A stretch of DNA of 53,603 bases from an uncultured Oxalobacter sp. (GCA_934401755.1 CAKRSU010000011.1:1-53603), one strand, 5' to 3'. Positions 1-10,606 are shown, numbered from the stretch's first letter. A program made the numbers and translations. Notes: generated by a model from the letters alone, not told the origin.

Positions 1-780
1 AGCTTTGTCGTTGTTTTTGTTGGTTTTTTTAGGCGTTTTGGGTTCTATGTCCGTTAATAAGCATTACAGGATGTTGAATTTTTTGGTAAGGCTTTGTTTT
101 GATGGGAATTTTTGGATGGTTACGTTTTAAGGGGTTTGTTTTTTTGAGGAGTGTTGGTAAGATGAAAGGCTAGTTTTTGGTGGGATTTTTTGTTGTTATC
201 TCAGTAGGTTAGGTCGTTTTTTGGTTTTTCTTGTATAATCTTTTTTGGTCTTTTTATGCTTATTAACGGATGTTTCTTTTTGGTGACGTTCGGGTTGATT
301 TTTTGAAGCACATTTGTTTCTTTTTTTCTCTTCTTTTTAGTTTTTCCAATTCGATGGTTTCTTTTCTGTCATTCGCTTTGTTTTTCTTTGTTAGGTTCTT
401 TGGGATTTCTAGTTTGTTGCTTGTTTTGTTTTTTTCCCTGCGTTGGAACTTTAGATCTAGGTTGTTTTTGGTTGAGGTTTGTTCAATCTCTTGTTTTTGA
501 TGAGTTTTCAATGGGTTAGTTGTTTTTTACGATTTTTAGGAAATTCTTTTTTATTGCAATGTGGGAGATAAGGCGGTGTGTCAGCTGGTTTAGGTAAGCA
601 CGCAAAGTGGGTGATGGAGAGGCGTATTGATTGTTTTAGGGATGTACGGGAATGAGGAAGGTTTGCCGTTATTGATGAGATCGGATAGTGAGGGATATGA
701 AGTGGTGGATGTCTAGGCTGATTTAAGGGATTTCTTCCCCTTATTATCGGATGTTGAATATAAAAAAATAACAAAACTAC
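1..780. other. Non-coding region with extreme T/G strand bias
   Basis: No convincing gene is present. Counting bases by hand over 1-720 gives T 342, G 194, A 118 and C 66, so both GC skew and TA skew of the plus strand are about 0.49. Nothing else in the window looks like this; the skew fades by about 740. The open frames here (plus 270-500; minus 263-511 and 508-774) translate to low-complexity Phe/Leu/Ser or Lys/Asn/Glu strings that simply mirror the base bias, and no family is recognisable. The region contains inverted and direct copies of a 15-base word (see separate entries). Its origin is unknown; a decayed element or a strand-specific mutational patch are both possible. Confidence 0.6.
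50..270. repeat. 15-bp perfect inverted repeat pair in the skewed region
   Basis: TCCGTTAATAAGCAT at 50-64 is the exact reverse complement of ATGCTTATTAACGGA at 256-270. The arms are 191 bases apart. A further direct near-copy of the right arm occurs at 741-755 (14 of 15 bases from TTATTAACGGATGTT at 260-274). An 11-base direct repeat GGATGTTGAAT is at 69-79 and 749-759. The spacing is too long for a terminator; recombination ends or a decayed element are possible. Confidence 0.6.
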
Positions 781-922
781 CGACTTAACATCAAAATCAC
801 TTTTGCATCACTTAAACTTCACGATTTTGCCGATATATTAAAGCTTGATTTTTTATTTTCTGCATAAATATTGCCTTGATATAATTTCAAAGCCCATTAG
901 CTGTAAACTTTATTTATCGATC

Positions 923-2125
923 ATGTTAAAAAATCCCAAACTCAAACGCCCGCTTATTGTCATCGGTATTTTGATCGTCCTTATCATAATCTGGGGACTT
1001 TATTGGGGCATTACTCGAAATCAAGGAACATCCCCTCAAAGCACTCCCGTTGCCGTAACAACAGCCTCAGTCACTCAGGCGGATGCACCACTTGAAATGA
1101 GTGCATTAGGAACTGTCGATTCAACATATACGGTTACCGTTCACAGCCGAGTTGACGGGCAGCTCATGAAAATCCATTTTACAGAAGGTCAATTTGTCAA
1201 ACAGGGACAATTACTTGCAGAATTAGATAATCGCCCTTTTAAAGCACAACTCCTTCAAGCAGAAGGACAATTAATGCGAGATAAAGCACTATTGTCTAAC
1301 GCACGATTAGATCTTCAACGTTATCGTCAACTTCTTGAACAAAATTCCATTGCACGTCAACAAGTTGATACACAGGCTTCTTTAGTTAAACAATATGAAG
1401 GAACCGTTAAAATGGATCAAGGTGTAGTCGATAATGCTCGCCTTCAAATCATTTATAGCCGTATTACGGCTCCAATTAGCGGTCGCGTTGGGTTGCGTCA
1501 AGTTGATCTTGGCAATATTGTTCATGCATCAGATACTAACGGCATTGTCACTATTACGCAGGAAATGCCCATCAATGTCGTCTTTAACATTCCTGAAGTC
1601 AATTTATCTCAAGTGCTAGCAGCATACTCAGAAAATAATCGCCTTTCTGTCGAAGCATGGGATCGAGATGATAAGAATTTATTATCTCAAGGCGCAATTT
1701 TAGCATTAGACAACCAATTAAATACGGAAACTGGCACCATTGGCATTAAAGCAAAATTTGAAAACACCGATCACAAACTATATCCCAATCAATTTGTAAA
1801 TATTCACATGCATCTGGGAAATGTTTCTAATGCCATCCTTGTCCCTACTGTCGCTATCCAATTAGGAAAACAAGGACATACAGTCTATCGCGTCAATAAA
1901 GACAACACGGTTTCTCTTGTCAAAATCAAGATCGGCATGACGTCTGGTGAAAATACGATTGTTGAATCAGGACTTGAAGCTGGAGACATTGTCGTCACGG
2001 ATGGTATTGATAAACTTCGTGATGGTTCTTTAATTAAAGTCGTTAATCGTACATCACCTAAGGCCTCTTCTTCAACTGATTCAGTCGATCAACAAACACT
2101 TGGAAGTGCTCAATCTGCCTCATAA
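923..2125 (+). CDS. mdtA: RND efflux periplasmic adaptor subunit, MdtA-like
   Basis: Membrane-fusion protein that would link the inner-membrane RND pumps encoded next to the outer-membrane channel. From the ATG at 923 the product is 400 residues, usual for MdtA. It has a short cytoplasmic basic start, one N-terminal membrane anchor (about residues 10-28), a barrel-sandwich/lipoyl hairpin with alpha-helical coiled coil in the middle, and a beta-barrel plus membrane-proximal domain towards a Ser-rich C-terminus. The frame stays open upstream to a TTG at 845, but that extension has no adaptor-like sequence, so 923 is preferred although no clear ribosome site precedes it. It is the first gene of a four-gene efflux operon, 15 bases ahead of mdtB. 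The family assignment is secure; the MdtA name is inferred from the two-pump operon. Confidence 0.9.
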   Translation: MLKNPKLKRPLIVIGILIVLIIIWGLYWGITRNQGTSPQSTPVAVTTASVTQADAPLEMSALGTVDSTYTVTVHSRVDGQLMKIHFTEGQFVKQGQLLAELDNRPFKAQLLQAEGQLMRDKALLSNARLDLQRYRQLLEQNSIARQQVDTQASLVKQYEGTVKMDQGVVDNARLQIIYSRITAPISGRVGLRQVDLGNIVHASDTNGIVTITQEMPINVVFNIPEVNLSQVLAAYSENNRLSVEAWDRDDKNLLSQGAILALDNQLNTETGTIGIKAKFENTDHKLYPNQFVNIHMHLGNVSNAILVPTVAIQLGKQGHTVYRVNKDNTVSLVKIKIGMTSGENTIVESGLEAGDIVVTDGIDKLRDGSLIKVVNRTSPKASSSTDSVDQQTLGSAQSAS

Positions 2126-2140
2126 ATTTCAGGATAGACC

Positions 2141-5100
2141 ATGAATCCTTCCCGCCTATTTATTCTTCGTCCTGTCGCAACCATCTTATTGATGATCGCT
2201 ATTTTCCTATCAGGACTAGTCTCGTGGCGATTGCTACCTGTCTCGGCCCTCCCTGAAGTTGATTATCCAACTATTCAAGTGGTAACGTATTATCCAGGTG
2301 CTAGCCCTGAAGTTATGACATCAACTGTTACAGCGCCCCTTGAAAGACAATTAGGCCAAATGCCGGGACTTTCTCAGATGTCATCTTCTAGTGCTGAAGG
2401 GGTTTCTGTGATTAATCTACAGTTTTCCCTTTCCCTTACTTTAGATGTTGCCGAACAAGAAGTGCAAGCCGCGATTAATGCAGCAAATGCCCTTTTACCG
2501 GCAGACCTTCCTAATCCCCCAATATACAATAAGGTCAATCCGGCAGATACCCCAATTTTGACCATTGCCGTTACTTCTCCAACACTAACTATTACTCAAC
2601 TTGAAGATCTGGCCGATACGCATATCGCACAGAAATTATCGCAAATTCCTGGAGTCGGTTTAGTTTCTATTAGTGGGGCTCAACGCCCTGCTGTTCGAAT
2701 TCATGCCAATTCAAAAGCTCTAGCGGCTCGCCATGTTACGCTTGAACAAGTTCGTTCAGCCATCGCAACAGCTAACGTTAATCAAGCTAAAGGAAGCTTT
2801 AATGGAGAGCTACAAGCTTCAACCATTGATGGCAATGACCAATTAAAATCGGCGAAAGAATATGAAAACGTTATTGTAAGTTACCATGGCGGCTCCCCTA
2901 TTCGATTAAAAGACATTGCTCAAGTCTTTGATGGCGCAGAAAACGAAAATTTAGCCGCTTGGTCTGGTAAAAAACCGGCCGTTATCCTAACGGTTCAACG
3001 TCAACCTGGCGCCAATGTGATTAATGTGGCCGACAAAATTAAAGAAATGCTACCACAATTAAAAACAAGTCTTCCTGCTGCTGTCGACGTTGATATTCTC
3101 TCAGATAGAACAACAACAATTCGCTCTTCTGTGGGAGACGTTGAGCATGAATTAGTGATGTCTATTGCATTGGTCGTATTAGTTGTTTTTCTCTTTTTGC
3201 GCAACCTCACTGCAACCATCATTCCTGCTGTAGCCGTTCCTCTCTCTTTAATCGGAACATTCAGCATCATGTATTTAACCGGATTTTCACTCAATAATCT
3301 GTCTTTAATGGCATTAACGATCGCAACGGGTTTTGTGGTTGATGATGCCATTGTCATGATTGAAAATATTTCTCGCTTTATCGAAGAAGGAAATTCTCCC
3401 TTAGAAGCTGCTTTAAAAGGTGCCAAACAAATTGGATTTACCATTATTTCGCTGACAATTTCCTTAATTGCAGTTCTCATTCCTTTATTATTCATGGGAG
3501 ATGTTATCGGCCGACTTTTCCGCGAATTTGCTGTGACATTAGCCGTTTCTATTCTTTTATCGGCCCTCATCTCACTTACATTAACGCCGATGATGAGTGC
3601 TCGTCTTTTAAAACCAATTTCTCCAGAAGACAAGCAAAAAGAACCTCAATTTTTTAAACGCATTAATGCCTTTTGGGATGCGGTGATTGAACACTATGCC
3701 ATTGGCTTAAAATGGGTTTTAAATCACCAAAAACTTATGTTACTGACAACAATCGGTACTGTTGTATTAACGGGCGTACTTTATTTATTAATCCCCAAAG
3801 GATTTTTTCCTTCCCAAGATTCTGGTGTCATACAAGCCGTATCAGAAATCCATCAATCAGCTTCCTTTAAAGCAATGCGCTCACAACAAGAAAAATTAAT
3901 TGACATCGTACTTGAAGATCCTGATGTTGAGAGTCTTTCTTCATTTATTGGTGTTGATGGCACCAATGTCGCTCCTAACAACGGACACATGCAAATCAAC
4001 TTAAAACCAAAAGGTGATCGGGATGACATTCATACAATCATGAATCGAATTCAAACTAAAATTCAAGACCTTCCTGGCATAGCCCTTTATATGCAGCCCG
4101 TTCAAGATATTAGTATTGACAATCGGACCAGTTATGCGCAATACCAATTGACCTTACAAACAACGAATCAACAACAACTCTCTGAATGGACAACTCGACT
4201 CGTTGATCGCCTAAAAGCAACGCCTGAACTAACCGATGTTGCAACAGACTTGCAAGAAAATGGTTTACAAGCTTATGTCAATATTAATCGCGATACAGCA
4301 TCACGACTCGGCGTTTCCATGCAAGATATTGATAATGCGCTTTATAATGCTTTTGGACAGCGACTTGTATCTACAATCTATACGCAAACCAATCAATACC
4401 GCGTTGTTTTACAAGTTGAAGAAACGGAACGACAAAATCCTTTAGATATTAAAGGGATTTATGTTGCCTGTGCCAATGGCGGAATGGTCCCATTAGATGC
4501 TCTTGCTTCGATTGAAGAACGACCGGCAACACTTACGATCAATCATATGGGGCAATTTCCGACCGCAACCATTTCTTTTAATCTTGCAAAAGGAGTTTCT
4601 CTTTCCCAAGCCGTTGATCTTATCCACAATATTGAAGCCGATATGGAAATGCCTCAAAGTATTCAAACTGAATTCCAAGGGGCTGCAATGGCATTTAAAT
4701 CATCCCTTTCTTCAACCCTTTGGCTCATTCTCGCTGCACTGATGACAATGTATATTGTATTAGGGGTTCTCTATGAAAGTTATATCCATCCCATTACAAT
4801 CCTTTCCACATTACCATCAGCAGGCATTGGTGCATTATTAGCTTTAATGGTAACAGGTAAAGACTTATCGATTATTGCGATTATTGGCATTATTCTACTC
4901 ATCGGCATTGTCAAAAAAAATGCCATTATGATGATCGATTTTGCGCTTGCTGCCGAACGAGATGAAGGACTTTCCCCAGAAAAAGCGATTTTCCAAGCCT
5001 GTTTACTGCGCTTTCGACCTATTATGATGACGACACTTGCAGCACTCTTAGGAGCTGTTCCTATGATGTTAGCAACAGGCATTGGATCTGAACTCAGAAA

Positions 5101-5251
5101 TCCGTTAGGAATTACGATGGTGGGTGGGCTATTAGTCAGCCAAGTGCTAACACTATTTACAACGCCTGTCATTTATCTTTATTTTGATAAACTCGCTCGT
5201 CGATTTGAGAAAAAAGATCGTTCTCAAACGCATAAAGCCCTTCATGATTAA
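2141..5251 (+). CDS. mdtB: Multidrug efflux RND permease, MdtB-like
   Basis: Proton-driven inner-membrane drug exporter of 1036 residues, the full RND length. The N-terminus has the typical first helix and [13 protein letters not shown] porter start. The proton-relay residues are visible: the Asp-Asp pair of [13 protein letters not shown] at residues 401-402 and the Lys pair of [13 protein letters not shown] at about 925-926. Twelve membrane helices in two 1+5 blocks and two large periplasmic loops fit the family. An AGGA ribosome site precedes the ATG. In enterobacteria MdtB and MdtC form a heterotrimer (2:1), and two consecutive pump genes behind one adaptor suggest the same here. No adjacent two-component BaeSR-like regulator is in view. 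Substrates cannot be told from sequence; published MdtABC systems export bile salts, novobiocin and some metal chelates. Confidence 0.92.
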   Translation: MNPSRLFILRPVATILLMIAIFLSGLVSWRLLPVSALPEVDYPTIQVVTYYPGASPEVMTSTVTAPLERQLGQMPGLSQMSSSSAEGVSVINLQFSLSLTLDVAEQEVQAAINAANALLPADLPNPPIYNKVNPADTPILTIAVTSPTLTITQLEDLADTHIAQKLSQIPGVGLVSISGAQRPAVRIHANSKALAARHVTLEQVRSAIATANVNQAKGSFNGELQASTIDGNDQLKSAKEYENVIVSYHGGSPIRLKDIAQVFDGAENENLAAWSGKKPAVILTVQRQPGANVINVADKIKEMLPQLKTSLPAAVDVDILSDRTTTIRSSVGDVEHELVMSIALVVLVVFLFLRNLTATIIPAVAVPLSLIGTFSIMYLTGFSLNNLSLMALTIATGFVVDDAIVMIENISRFIEEGNSPLEAALKGAKQIGFTIISLTISLIAVLIPLLFMGDVIGRLFREFAVTLAVSILLSALISLTLTPMMSARLLKPISPEDKQKEPQFFKRINAFWDAVIEHYAIGLKWVLNHQKLMLLTTIGTVVLTGVLYLLIPKGFFPSQDSGVIQAVSEIHQSASFKAMRSQQEKLIDIVLEDPDVESLSSFIGVDGTNVAPNNGHMQINLKPKGDRDDIHTIMNRIQTKIQDLPGIALYMQPVQDISIDNRTSYAQYQLTLQTTNQQQLSEWTTRLVDRLKATPELTDVATDLQENGLQAYVNINRDTASRLGVSMQDIDNALYNAFGQRLVSTIYTQTNQYRVVLQVEETERQNPLDIKGIYVACANGGMVPLDALASIEERPATLTINHMGQFPTATISFNLAKGVSLSQAVDLIHNIEADMEMPQSIQTEFQGAAMAFKSSLSSTLWLILAALMTMYIVLGVLYESYIHPITILSTLPSAGIGALLALMVTGKDLSIIAIIGIILLIGIVKKNAIMMIDFALAAERDEGLSPEKAIFQACLLRFRPIMMTTLAALLGAVPMMLATGIGSELRNPLGITMVGGLLVSQVLTLFTTPVIYLYFDKLARRFEKKDRSQTHKALHD

Positions 5252-5262
5252 CAGGAAATGGC

Positions 5263-8200
5263 ATGAAATTTTCTGAAATATTCATCCGCCGCCCCGTTGC
5301 TACTGTCCTTTTAACGTTAGCAATTTTACTTTCTGGCGTGATTTCATTCCATTTTCTGCCAGTCTCTCCTCTCCCACAGGTTGATTTCCCAACGATACGT
5401 GTAAGAGCACGATTGCCTGGAGCAAGTCCTGAAACGATGGCCTCAACCGTTGCAACCCCGTTAGAGCGCACATTAGGCAGAATTGCGGGCATCAGTGAAA
5501 TGACATCAGCCAGTACTCTGGGACAAACTGAAATTACCCTACAATTTGATTTGTCCAGAGATATTAATGGCGCAGCTCGAGACGTACAATCCGCTATCAA
5601 TGCAGCACGAGCATTATTACCCGCTATGCCGCAAAACCCCACTTATCGCAAAATGAATCCTGCTGATGCGCCTATCATGCTGCTATCGTTGACTTCAGAT
5701 AATTTGGCATTTAGCCAAATGTACGATGCAGCAGATACGATCATCGCCCAAAAACTGATGCAACTTGAAGGCGTGGGAGATGTCTTCGTTGGTGGCGGTT
5801 CTCAACCTGCCGTTAGAATTGACTTAAATGCCCAACAATTGTCCAAATACGGCATTAATATGGAAGATGCCCGTACTAAAATTGCGACGATGAATGTTGC
5901 CCGTCCGAAAGGATTTATTGGGAATGACATGCACCAATGGCAAATTGAAGCAAATGACCAATTAAGGCGAGCAGACGATTATAAACCTATGATTATCCAT
6001 CATTCGGGAGGCGCCGTCATTCGTCTGCAAGACGTCGCTAACGTAACGGATGGCGTTCAAAATATTTATAACACGGGCATTGTTAATGGCAAACCCTGCA
6101 TTATGCTCATTATCTTCCGTGAACCTGGGGCCAATATTATTGAAACGGTTAATCGCATTCACGATGCAATGCCGAATCTAAAAGCATCCATTCCAACTGA
6201 TATTAATCTAGGTGTTGTGATGGATCGCACTCCAACCATTCGAGCATCGCTTTTTGATGTGGAATTTACACTGATCATCTCGGTTGCATTAGTGATTCTT
6301 GTTGTTTTCCTATTTTTAAGAAATTTACAAGCAACGATTATTTCAGCACTAACGGTACCCGTTTCTCTTATTGGGACCTTCACGGTCATGTATTTAGCAG
6401 GATTTTCACTCAATAATTTGTCCTTAATGGCCATGACCATTGCAACGGGTTTTGTCGTTGACGATACCATCGTTGTTCTTGAAAACATCATGCGTTATAT
6501 CGAAAATGGGATGAAACCATTAGAGGCCGCTTTAAAAGGGGCTCAAGAAGTCGGTTTTACGGTTATCTCCATTAGTATTTCATTAATTGCTGTTTTTATT
6601 CCGATTTTATTAATGGGCGGAATTATTGGACGACTTTTTCGTGAATTCGCAGTAACACTCTCCATTACGATTTTAGTCTCTCTTTTTATCTCTTTGACCA
6701 CCACGCCAATGCTTTGCGCCCTTTTATTAAAACAAAAAGAAAAAATACACAAAGGAATCATTGGAAAGATCTTTAATAAAAGTGAACAGTTTTTTAATTG
6801 GTTACAAATTTCTTATGAACGAACGCTGAATTGGGCCATTACACACAAACGTTTGACATTAACAATTTTATTATCAACGATTGCCTTTAATTGTTTTTTC
6901 TACATCATTATCCCAAAAGGTTTTTTTCCACAACAAGATACAGGACGGATATTTGGAGCCATTCGGGCAGATCAAAGCATTTCATTTAAAGCCATGGAAC
7001 AAAAGGTAAAAACATTCGTTGCTAAAGTTCAAGAAGATCCTGCCGTTGATAAAGTTGCTGGTTATACCTCAAGCTCACAAACGAATGCTTCTAGAATGTT
7101 CTTGAGTTTAAAACCACTATCTGAACGAGATGCAAGTTCTGATGAAGTGATTGCTCGGCTACGAAAGAAATTGTCTAGTGAACCAGGAGCCACCCTATTT
7201 TTACAATCGGTTCAAGATATTCGTATGGGGGGACGTCCTGCTAATGCACAATTTCAATTTACATTAATGAGCGATAACTTAGAAGAATTGCGCCAATGGA
7301 CCCCTAAAGCCATGCAAGCAATGGCAAAACTCCCGATGATTGCTGATCTTAATACAGACCAAGAACTCAATGGTCGTCAAACCCTTTTAACGTTTAATCG
7401 TGATTTAATGGCACGATATGGGGTTACTCAAAAAGATATCGATAATGCCTTATATGATGCTTTTGGACAACGCCAAATCGCCAATATTTATAACGACTTA
7501 AATCAATATAAAGTTGTTTTAGAAGCTGATGCTAAATACTGGGAATCCTCTGATTCTCTCAATAAAATCTATATTCAAACGGCAGGGGGCGCTACACCAA
7601 TGTCTTCAGTTGCCACTTGGAAGCCTATTAACACCTCTTTAACCGTTAACCATCAAGGCCAATTTGCCGCTGCAACAATGTCATTTAATCTTGTCTCTGG
7701 ACATTCCTTATCCGAAGCAACACATGCTATTGAACAAACATTATCTGATATTGGTATGCCAAAATCTGTTATTGGAAGCTTTCAAGGCACAGCCAAAACT
7801 TTCCAAGAATCCTTATCGAATCAGCCTTTACTGATTGCGCTTGCTCTAGTTGCTGTCTATATTGTACTTGGCATTTTATATGAAAGTTTTATTCATCCAA
7901 TTACGATTATTTCAACACTGCCTTCTGCGGGAGTCGGCGCTTTACTGGCTTTATTGCTCGCACATACTGAATTCTCGGTTATTGCTTTAATCGGCGTATT
8001 GCTATTGATTGGTATTGTAAAAAAGAATGCCATTATGATGATTGATTTCGCATTAGCGGCAGAACGTAATCAAGGTTTGCCTCCTGAAAAAGCGATTTAT
8101 CAAGCTTGTTCTCTACGCTTTCGCCCTATTATGATGACAACAGCAGCAGCATTATTCGGGGCACTCCCTTTAGCATTAGGCCATGGGGACGGTGCTGAAA

Positions 8201-8355
8201 TGCGTATCCCTTTAGGAATTTCTATCGTAGGTGGTTTAATTCTTAGTCAACTACTCACGCTTTATACAACTCCTATTGTTTATCTTTATATGAATCGGTT
8301 CCGCCGACAAAAAACAATCCCTGATGACTTCGAAAAAGATCAAAAAAATGCCTAA
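5263..8355 (+). CDS. mdtC: Multidrug efflux RND permease, MdtC-like
   Basis: Second RND pump subunit, 1030 residues, clearly related to the gene before it and presumably its heterotrimer partner. It carries the same relay residues: Asp-Asp at 400-401 in GFVVDDTIVVLEN, and [13 protein letters not shown] near residue 920. The start is supported by an AGGAAA ribosome site 5 bases before the ATG and lies 11 bases after the mdtB stop. Its stop overlaps the start of the channel gene that follows, so the two are translationally coupled. MdtB and MdtC differ most in the periplasmic porter loops, as expected for diverged paralogues rather than a recent duplication. Family certain; the B versus C labels follow gene order only. 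Confidence 0.92.
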   Translation: MKFSEIFIRRPVATVLLTLAILLSGVISFHFLPVSPLPQVDFPTIRVRARLPGASPETMASTVATPLERTLGRIAGISEMTSASTLGQTEITLQFDLSRDINGAARDVQSAINAARALLPAMPQNPTYRKMNPADAPIMLLSLTSDNLAFSQMYDAADTIIAQKLMQLEGVGDVFVGGGSQPAVRIDLNAQQLSKYGINMEDARTKIATMNVARPKGFIGNDMHQWQIEANDQLRRADDYKPMIIHHSGGAVIRLQDVANVTDGVQNIYNTGIVNGKPCIMLIIFREPGANIIETVNRIHDAMPNLKASIPTDINLGVVMDRTPTIRASLFDVEFTLIISVALVILVVFLFLRNLQATIISALTVPVSLIGTFTVMYLAGFSLNNLSLMAMTIATGFVVDDTIVVLENIMRYIENGMKPLEAALKGAQEVGFTVISISISLIAVFIPILLMGGIIGRLFREFAVTLSITILVSLFISLTTTPMLCALLLKQKEKIHKGIIGKIFNKSEQFFNWLQISYERTLNWAITHKRLTLTILLSTIAFNCFFYIIIPKGFFPQQDTGRIFGAIRADQSISFKAMEQKVKTFVAKVQEDPAVDKVAGYTSSSQTNASRMFLSLKPLSERDASSDEVIARLRKKLSSEPGATLFLQSVQDIRMGGRPANAQFQFTLMSDNLEELRQWTPKAMQAMAKLPMIADLNTDQELNGRQTLLTFNRDLMARYGVTQKDIDNALYDAFGQRQIANIYNDLNQYKVVLEADAKYWESSDSLNKIYIQTAGGATPMSSVATWKPINTSLTVNHQGQFAAATMSFNLVSGHSLSEATHAIEQTLSDIGMPKSVIGSFQGTAKTFQESLSNQPLLIALALVAVYIVLGILYESFIHPITIISTLPSAGVGALLALLLAHTEFSVIALIGVLLLIGIVKKNAIMMIDFALAAERNQGLPPEKAIYQACSLRFRPIMMTTAAALFGALPLALGHGDGAEMRIPLGISIVGGLILSQLLTLYTTPIVYLYMNRFRRQKTIPDDFEKDQKNA

Positions 8356-9775
8356 CACTCATTCATTTTTTTCAATTCCATTATTACAAAAATCGATTAT
8401 AGCGATCGCTTGTTCTGCCTTTTTTCTCACAGGGTGCACTGTTGGCCCCGACTATGTTCGCCCTGATATAGATATACCCGCATCCTATAAAGAAGATGGA
8501 TTATGGAAAACCGCACAACCGGCTGATGAAATGCCAAAAGGAGAATGGTGGAAAATTTTTCATGATGATCAGCTTAACCGCCTCATGGAACAATTAAACC
8601 AACAAAACCTAACAATTATTCAAGCTGAAGCGCAATATCGACAAACCGCTGCTTATTTACACCAAGCAGAATCAACACTCTATCCAACGATTGATACGAA
8701 TATTTCACATCAACGCGGAATGCACAATACCAGCAGCAATGCGATTACCAATCAAATTGAATTTACAGGAACGGTCAGTTGGGAAATTGATATTTGGGGA
8801 GAAATTCGACGCAGTATTGAAGCCGGTGAAGCAAACGCAGCATCAAGCCTTGCCAATATTGCCGCAGTACGTTTATCTGCTCAAGCCCAACTTGCCAAAG
8901 CTTATTTCGAATTACGGATTACAGACTGTCAACTTATTCGCTTAAAAGAAAGTGAAAAACTGCTTGATGAATCATTGAAATTAACAAAAAATCAATACAA
9001 TGCAGGTATTGTGTCAGACGCAGCTGTTGCAGAAGCGGAAAGTTTATTAAAAACAGCACAAGCAACCACAAAAGATACCGAACTTTCTAGAGCCCAATTA
9101 GAACATGCAATCGCAATTAGTATTGGGCAAACCCCTACTTCTTTTTCGCTTTCTTCAGTGACTGAAGTTCCCAATCTTCCAATTATTCCTGCAGGAATTC
9201 CTTCATTAATGCTTCAGCGACGCCCTGATATCGCAGTTGCAGAACGACGTGTTGCTCAAGCTAATGCAGAAATTGGAGTTGCTAAAGCCGCCTTCTTTCC
9301 AGCATTAACACTTTCGGCAACAGGGGGATGGCGCCATTCATCCTTTAATGATTTATTAACGGTTCCTAATCGAATTTGGTCAATTGGTCCTGCTATCGCA
9401 TTAAATATTTTCGATGCGGGATTACGCCGTTCAAGAACAGATGAAGCGATTGCAACTTATGATGAAATGGTCGCAGCCTATAAACAACAAGTCTTAACTG
9501 CTTTCCAAGAAGTCGAAGATAATTTATCTGCTCAAAAATATCTCCATGATGAAGTGGATTATCAAACAACTGCTTTGGACGCTGCAAAACGAGCAGAACA
9601 AATCATGGTAAACCGTTATCAAGCAGGAACTGCCAATTACATTGAGGTTCTAACAGCTCAAAATAATCGGATTAATGCAGAAAATACTTGGTGGAATATC
9701 CGAAAACGCCAATTCAATAGTGTGATCTCATTAATTGCTGCAATTGGCGGTCATTGGCAACCAACCAAAGATTAA
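8348..9775 (+). CDS. Outer-membrane efflux lipoprotein, OprM/NodT family
   Basis: TolC-like channel that completes the tripartite efflux system. From ATG 8348 there are 475 residues: a signal peptide, then a lipobox FLTGC with the modified cysteine at residue 30, and two repeated outer-membrane-efflux domains. The stretch starting VGPDYVRPD and the later LMLQRRPDIAVAERR are hallmarks of the NodT/OprM branch. A start at 8324 (8 residues longer) is also possible; both overlap the 3' end of mdtC, the shorter one by only 8 bases. Enterobacterial mdtABC operons lack a dedicated channel and use TolC, whereas Burkholderiales and Pseudomonas operons often carry one, as here. The gene ends just before a strong hairpin terminator. 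Confidence 0.93.
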   Translation: MPNTHSFFSIPLLQKSIIAIACSAFFLTGCTVGPDYVRPDIDIPASYKEDGLWKTAQPADEMPKGEWWKIFHDDQLNRLMEQLNQQNLTIIQAEAQYRQTAAYLHQAESTLYPTIDTNISHQRGMHNTSSNAITNQIEFTGTVSWEIDIWGEIRRSIEAGEANAASSLANIAAVRLSAQAQLAKAYFELRITDCQLIRLKESEKLLDESLKLTKNQYNAGIVSDAAVAEAESLLKTAQATTKDTELSRAQLEHAIAISIGQTPTSFSLSSVTEVPNLPIIPAGIPSLMLQRRPDIAVAERRVAQANAEIGVAKAAFFPALTLSATGGWRHSSFNDLLTVPNRIWSIGPAIALNIFDAGLRRSRTDEAIATYDEMVAAYKQQVLTAFQEVEDNLSAQKYLHDEVDYQTTALDAAKRAEQIMVNRYQAGTANYIEVLTAQNNRINAENTWWNIRKRQFNSVISLIAAIGGHWQPTKD

Positions 9776-9837
9776 GAACGACAAACATTCTTGAGGAATC
9801 CTTGGAAATTTCTTCCCAAGGATTTGTCGTTTGTTTT
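9776..9837 (+). terminator. Terminator hairpin after the efflux operon
   Basis: The inner stem AATCCTTGG (9797-9805) pairs with CCAAGGATT (9816-9824). Flanking AACGACAAA and TTTGTCGTT can extend it, and a T-rich run TTGTTTTATT follows. It lies between two convergent genes and could serve both directions. Confidence 0.85.
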
Positions 9838-9838
9838 A

Positions 9839-10606
9839 TTAGAAAGAACGACGGCGTTTTTCAGCACGTTCTCTTGCTTTACGTAATTCTTCTTTTCGTT
9901 TTGCCTCTTCTTCTTTGCGTTTAATCGCATTCTGACGACGCTTTTCAGTTTTCGCTTTTTTACTTTCAACGTCTTTTAAATGTTTTTGTTTATCCTTTTG
10001 TTTTTGTTCATAATTTTGAACATTTCGTTCTTTTTCTTGAGGCGTCATCAGATTACCCTGATGCTTTTTCTGTGGAGAATCCGTGATTCCTCGAGCCGCT
10101 AATTCACGTTCTTTTTCTTTTTCTTGAATTTGTTTTAATTTATTTTCATGAGCTTTGATATTTTCATAACGATCTGGCGCATCTGCAATTTCATCCATTT
10201 CATTAATATCTCGCTGCAAATCACTTTGACGAATATCATCAAATCGCTTATATCGCTTAGCTTCAACTTCCAGCATAGTTAATGCACGCAAATCAACTCG
10301 CTTCCGTGCCTCTGCTTCATCATAACAAGCATAAACTAAAAATTTATCATTACAGATGAGTTTTTCGTTATAAAGTCTTGCATCAATATTTTTTTTAGCT
10401 TGATTAACAACATCTAGTATTTCATCTGCTTTGGCAACAGAATGAATAGATCCAGCAGGATAATGTTCTAAAATCCGTTGAATCTCTTCTCTAGGTTGAT
10501 CAGTTGGCAATAAACTCCCTTTTAGCGTATTACTCGTTGCATAAGCTGTTGAGATCGCGATCAATAATAGCCATGACAAACCAACCGTACTAACACGATG
10601 AATCAT
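9839..10606 (-). CDS. Exported hypothetical protein with long charged coiled coil
   Basis: I do not recognise the family. Read from the ATG at 10606 the product has 255 residues and begins with a convincing signal peptide (MIHRV..., hydrophobic core, cleavage near AYA-TS). The frame extends upstream to an ATG at 10693, but that would place 29 mostly basic residues before the signal. After a short folded-looking segment with one pair of cysteines (CNDKFLVYACYDEAEARKR), the protein becomes a highly charged helix. The last ~90 residues are almost only Lys, Glu, Arg and Gln and suit a coiled coil. The Cys pair plus YDEAEARKR stretch recurs in small exported betaproteobacterial proteins of unknown role (recollection). 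It follows lpdA on the same strand with a gap of about 150 bases, so it may have its own promoter. Confidence 0.7.
   Translation of the reverse strand: MIHRVSTVGLSWLLLIAISTAYATSNTLKGSLLPTDQPREEIQRILEHYPAGSIHSVAKADEILDVVNQAKKNIDARLYNEKLICNDKFLVYACYDEAEARKRVDLRALTMLEVEAKRYKRFDDIRQSDLQRDINEMDEIADAPDRYENIKAHENKLKQIQEKEKERELAARGITDSPQKKHQGNLMTPQEKERNVQNYEQKQKDKQKHLKDVESKKAKTEKRRQNAIKRKEEEAKRKEELRKARERAEKRRRSF

Noticed and set aside
263..774. Open frames in the skewed region (plus 270-500, minus 263-511, minus 508-774)
   Set aside because: They are low-complexity translations of a biased base composition, overlap each other on both strands, and have no start signals or recognisable family.
1..780. 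Diversity-generating retroelement or CRISPR explanation for the skewed tract
   Set aside because: No reverse transcriptase, no template/variable repeat pair and no regularly spaced repeats were seen.
3001..3633. 210-residue minus-strand frame inside mdtB
   Set aside because: Shadow of the RND pump gene; no family features.
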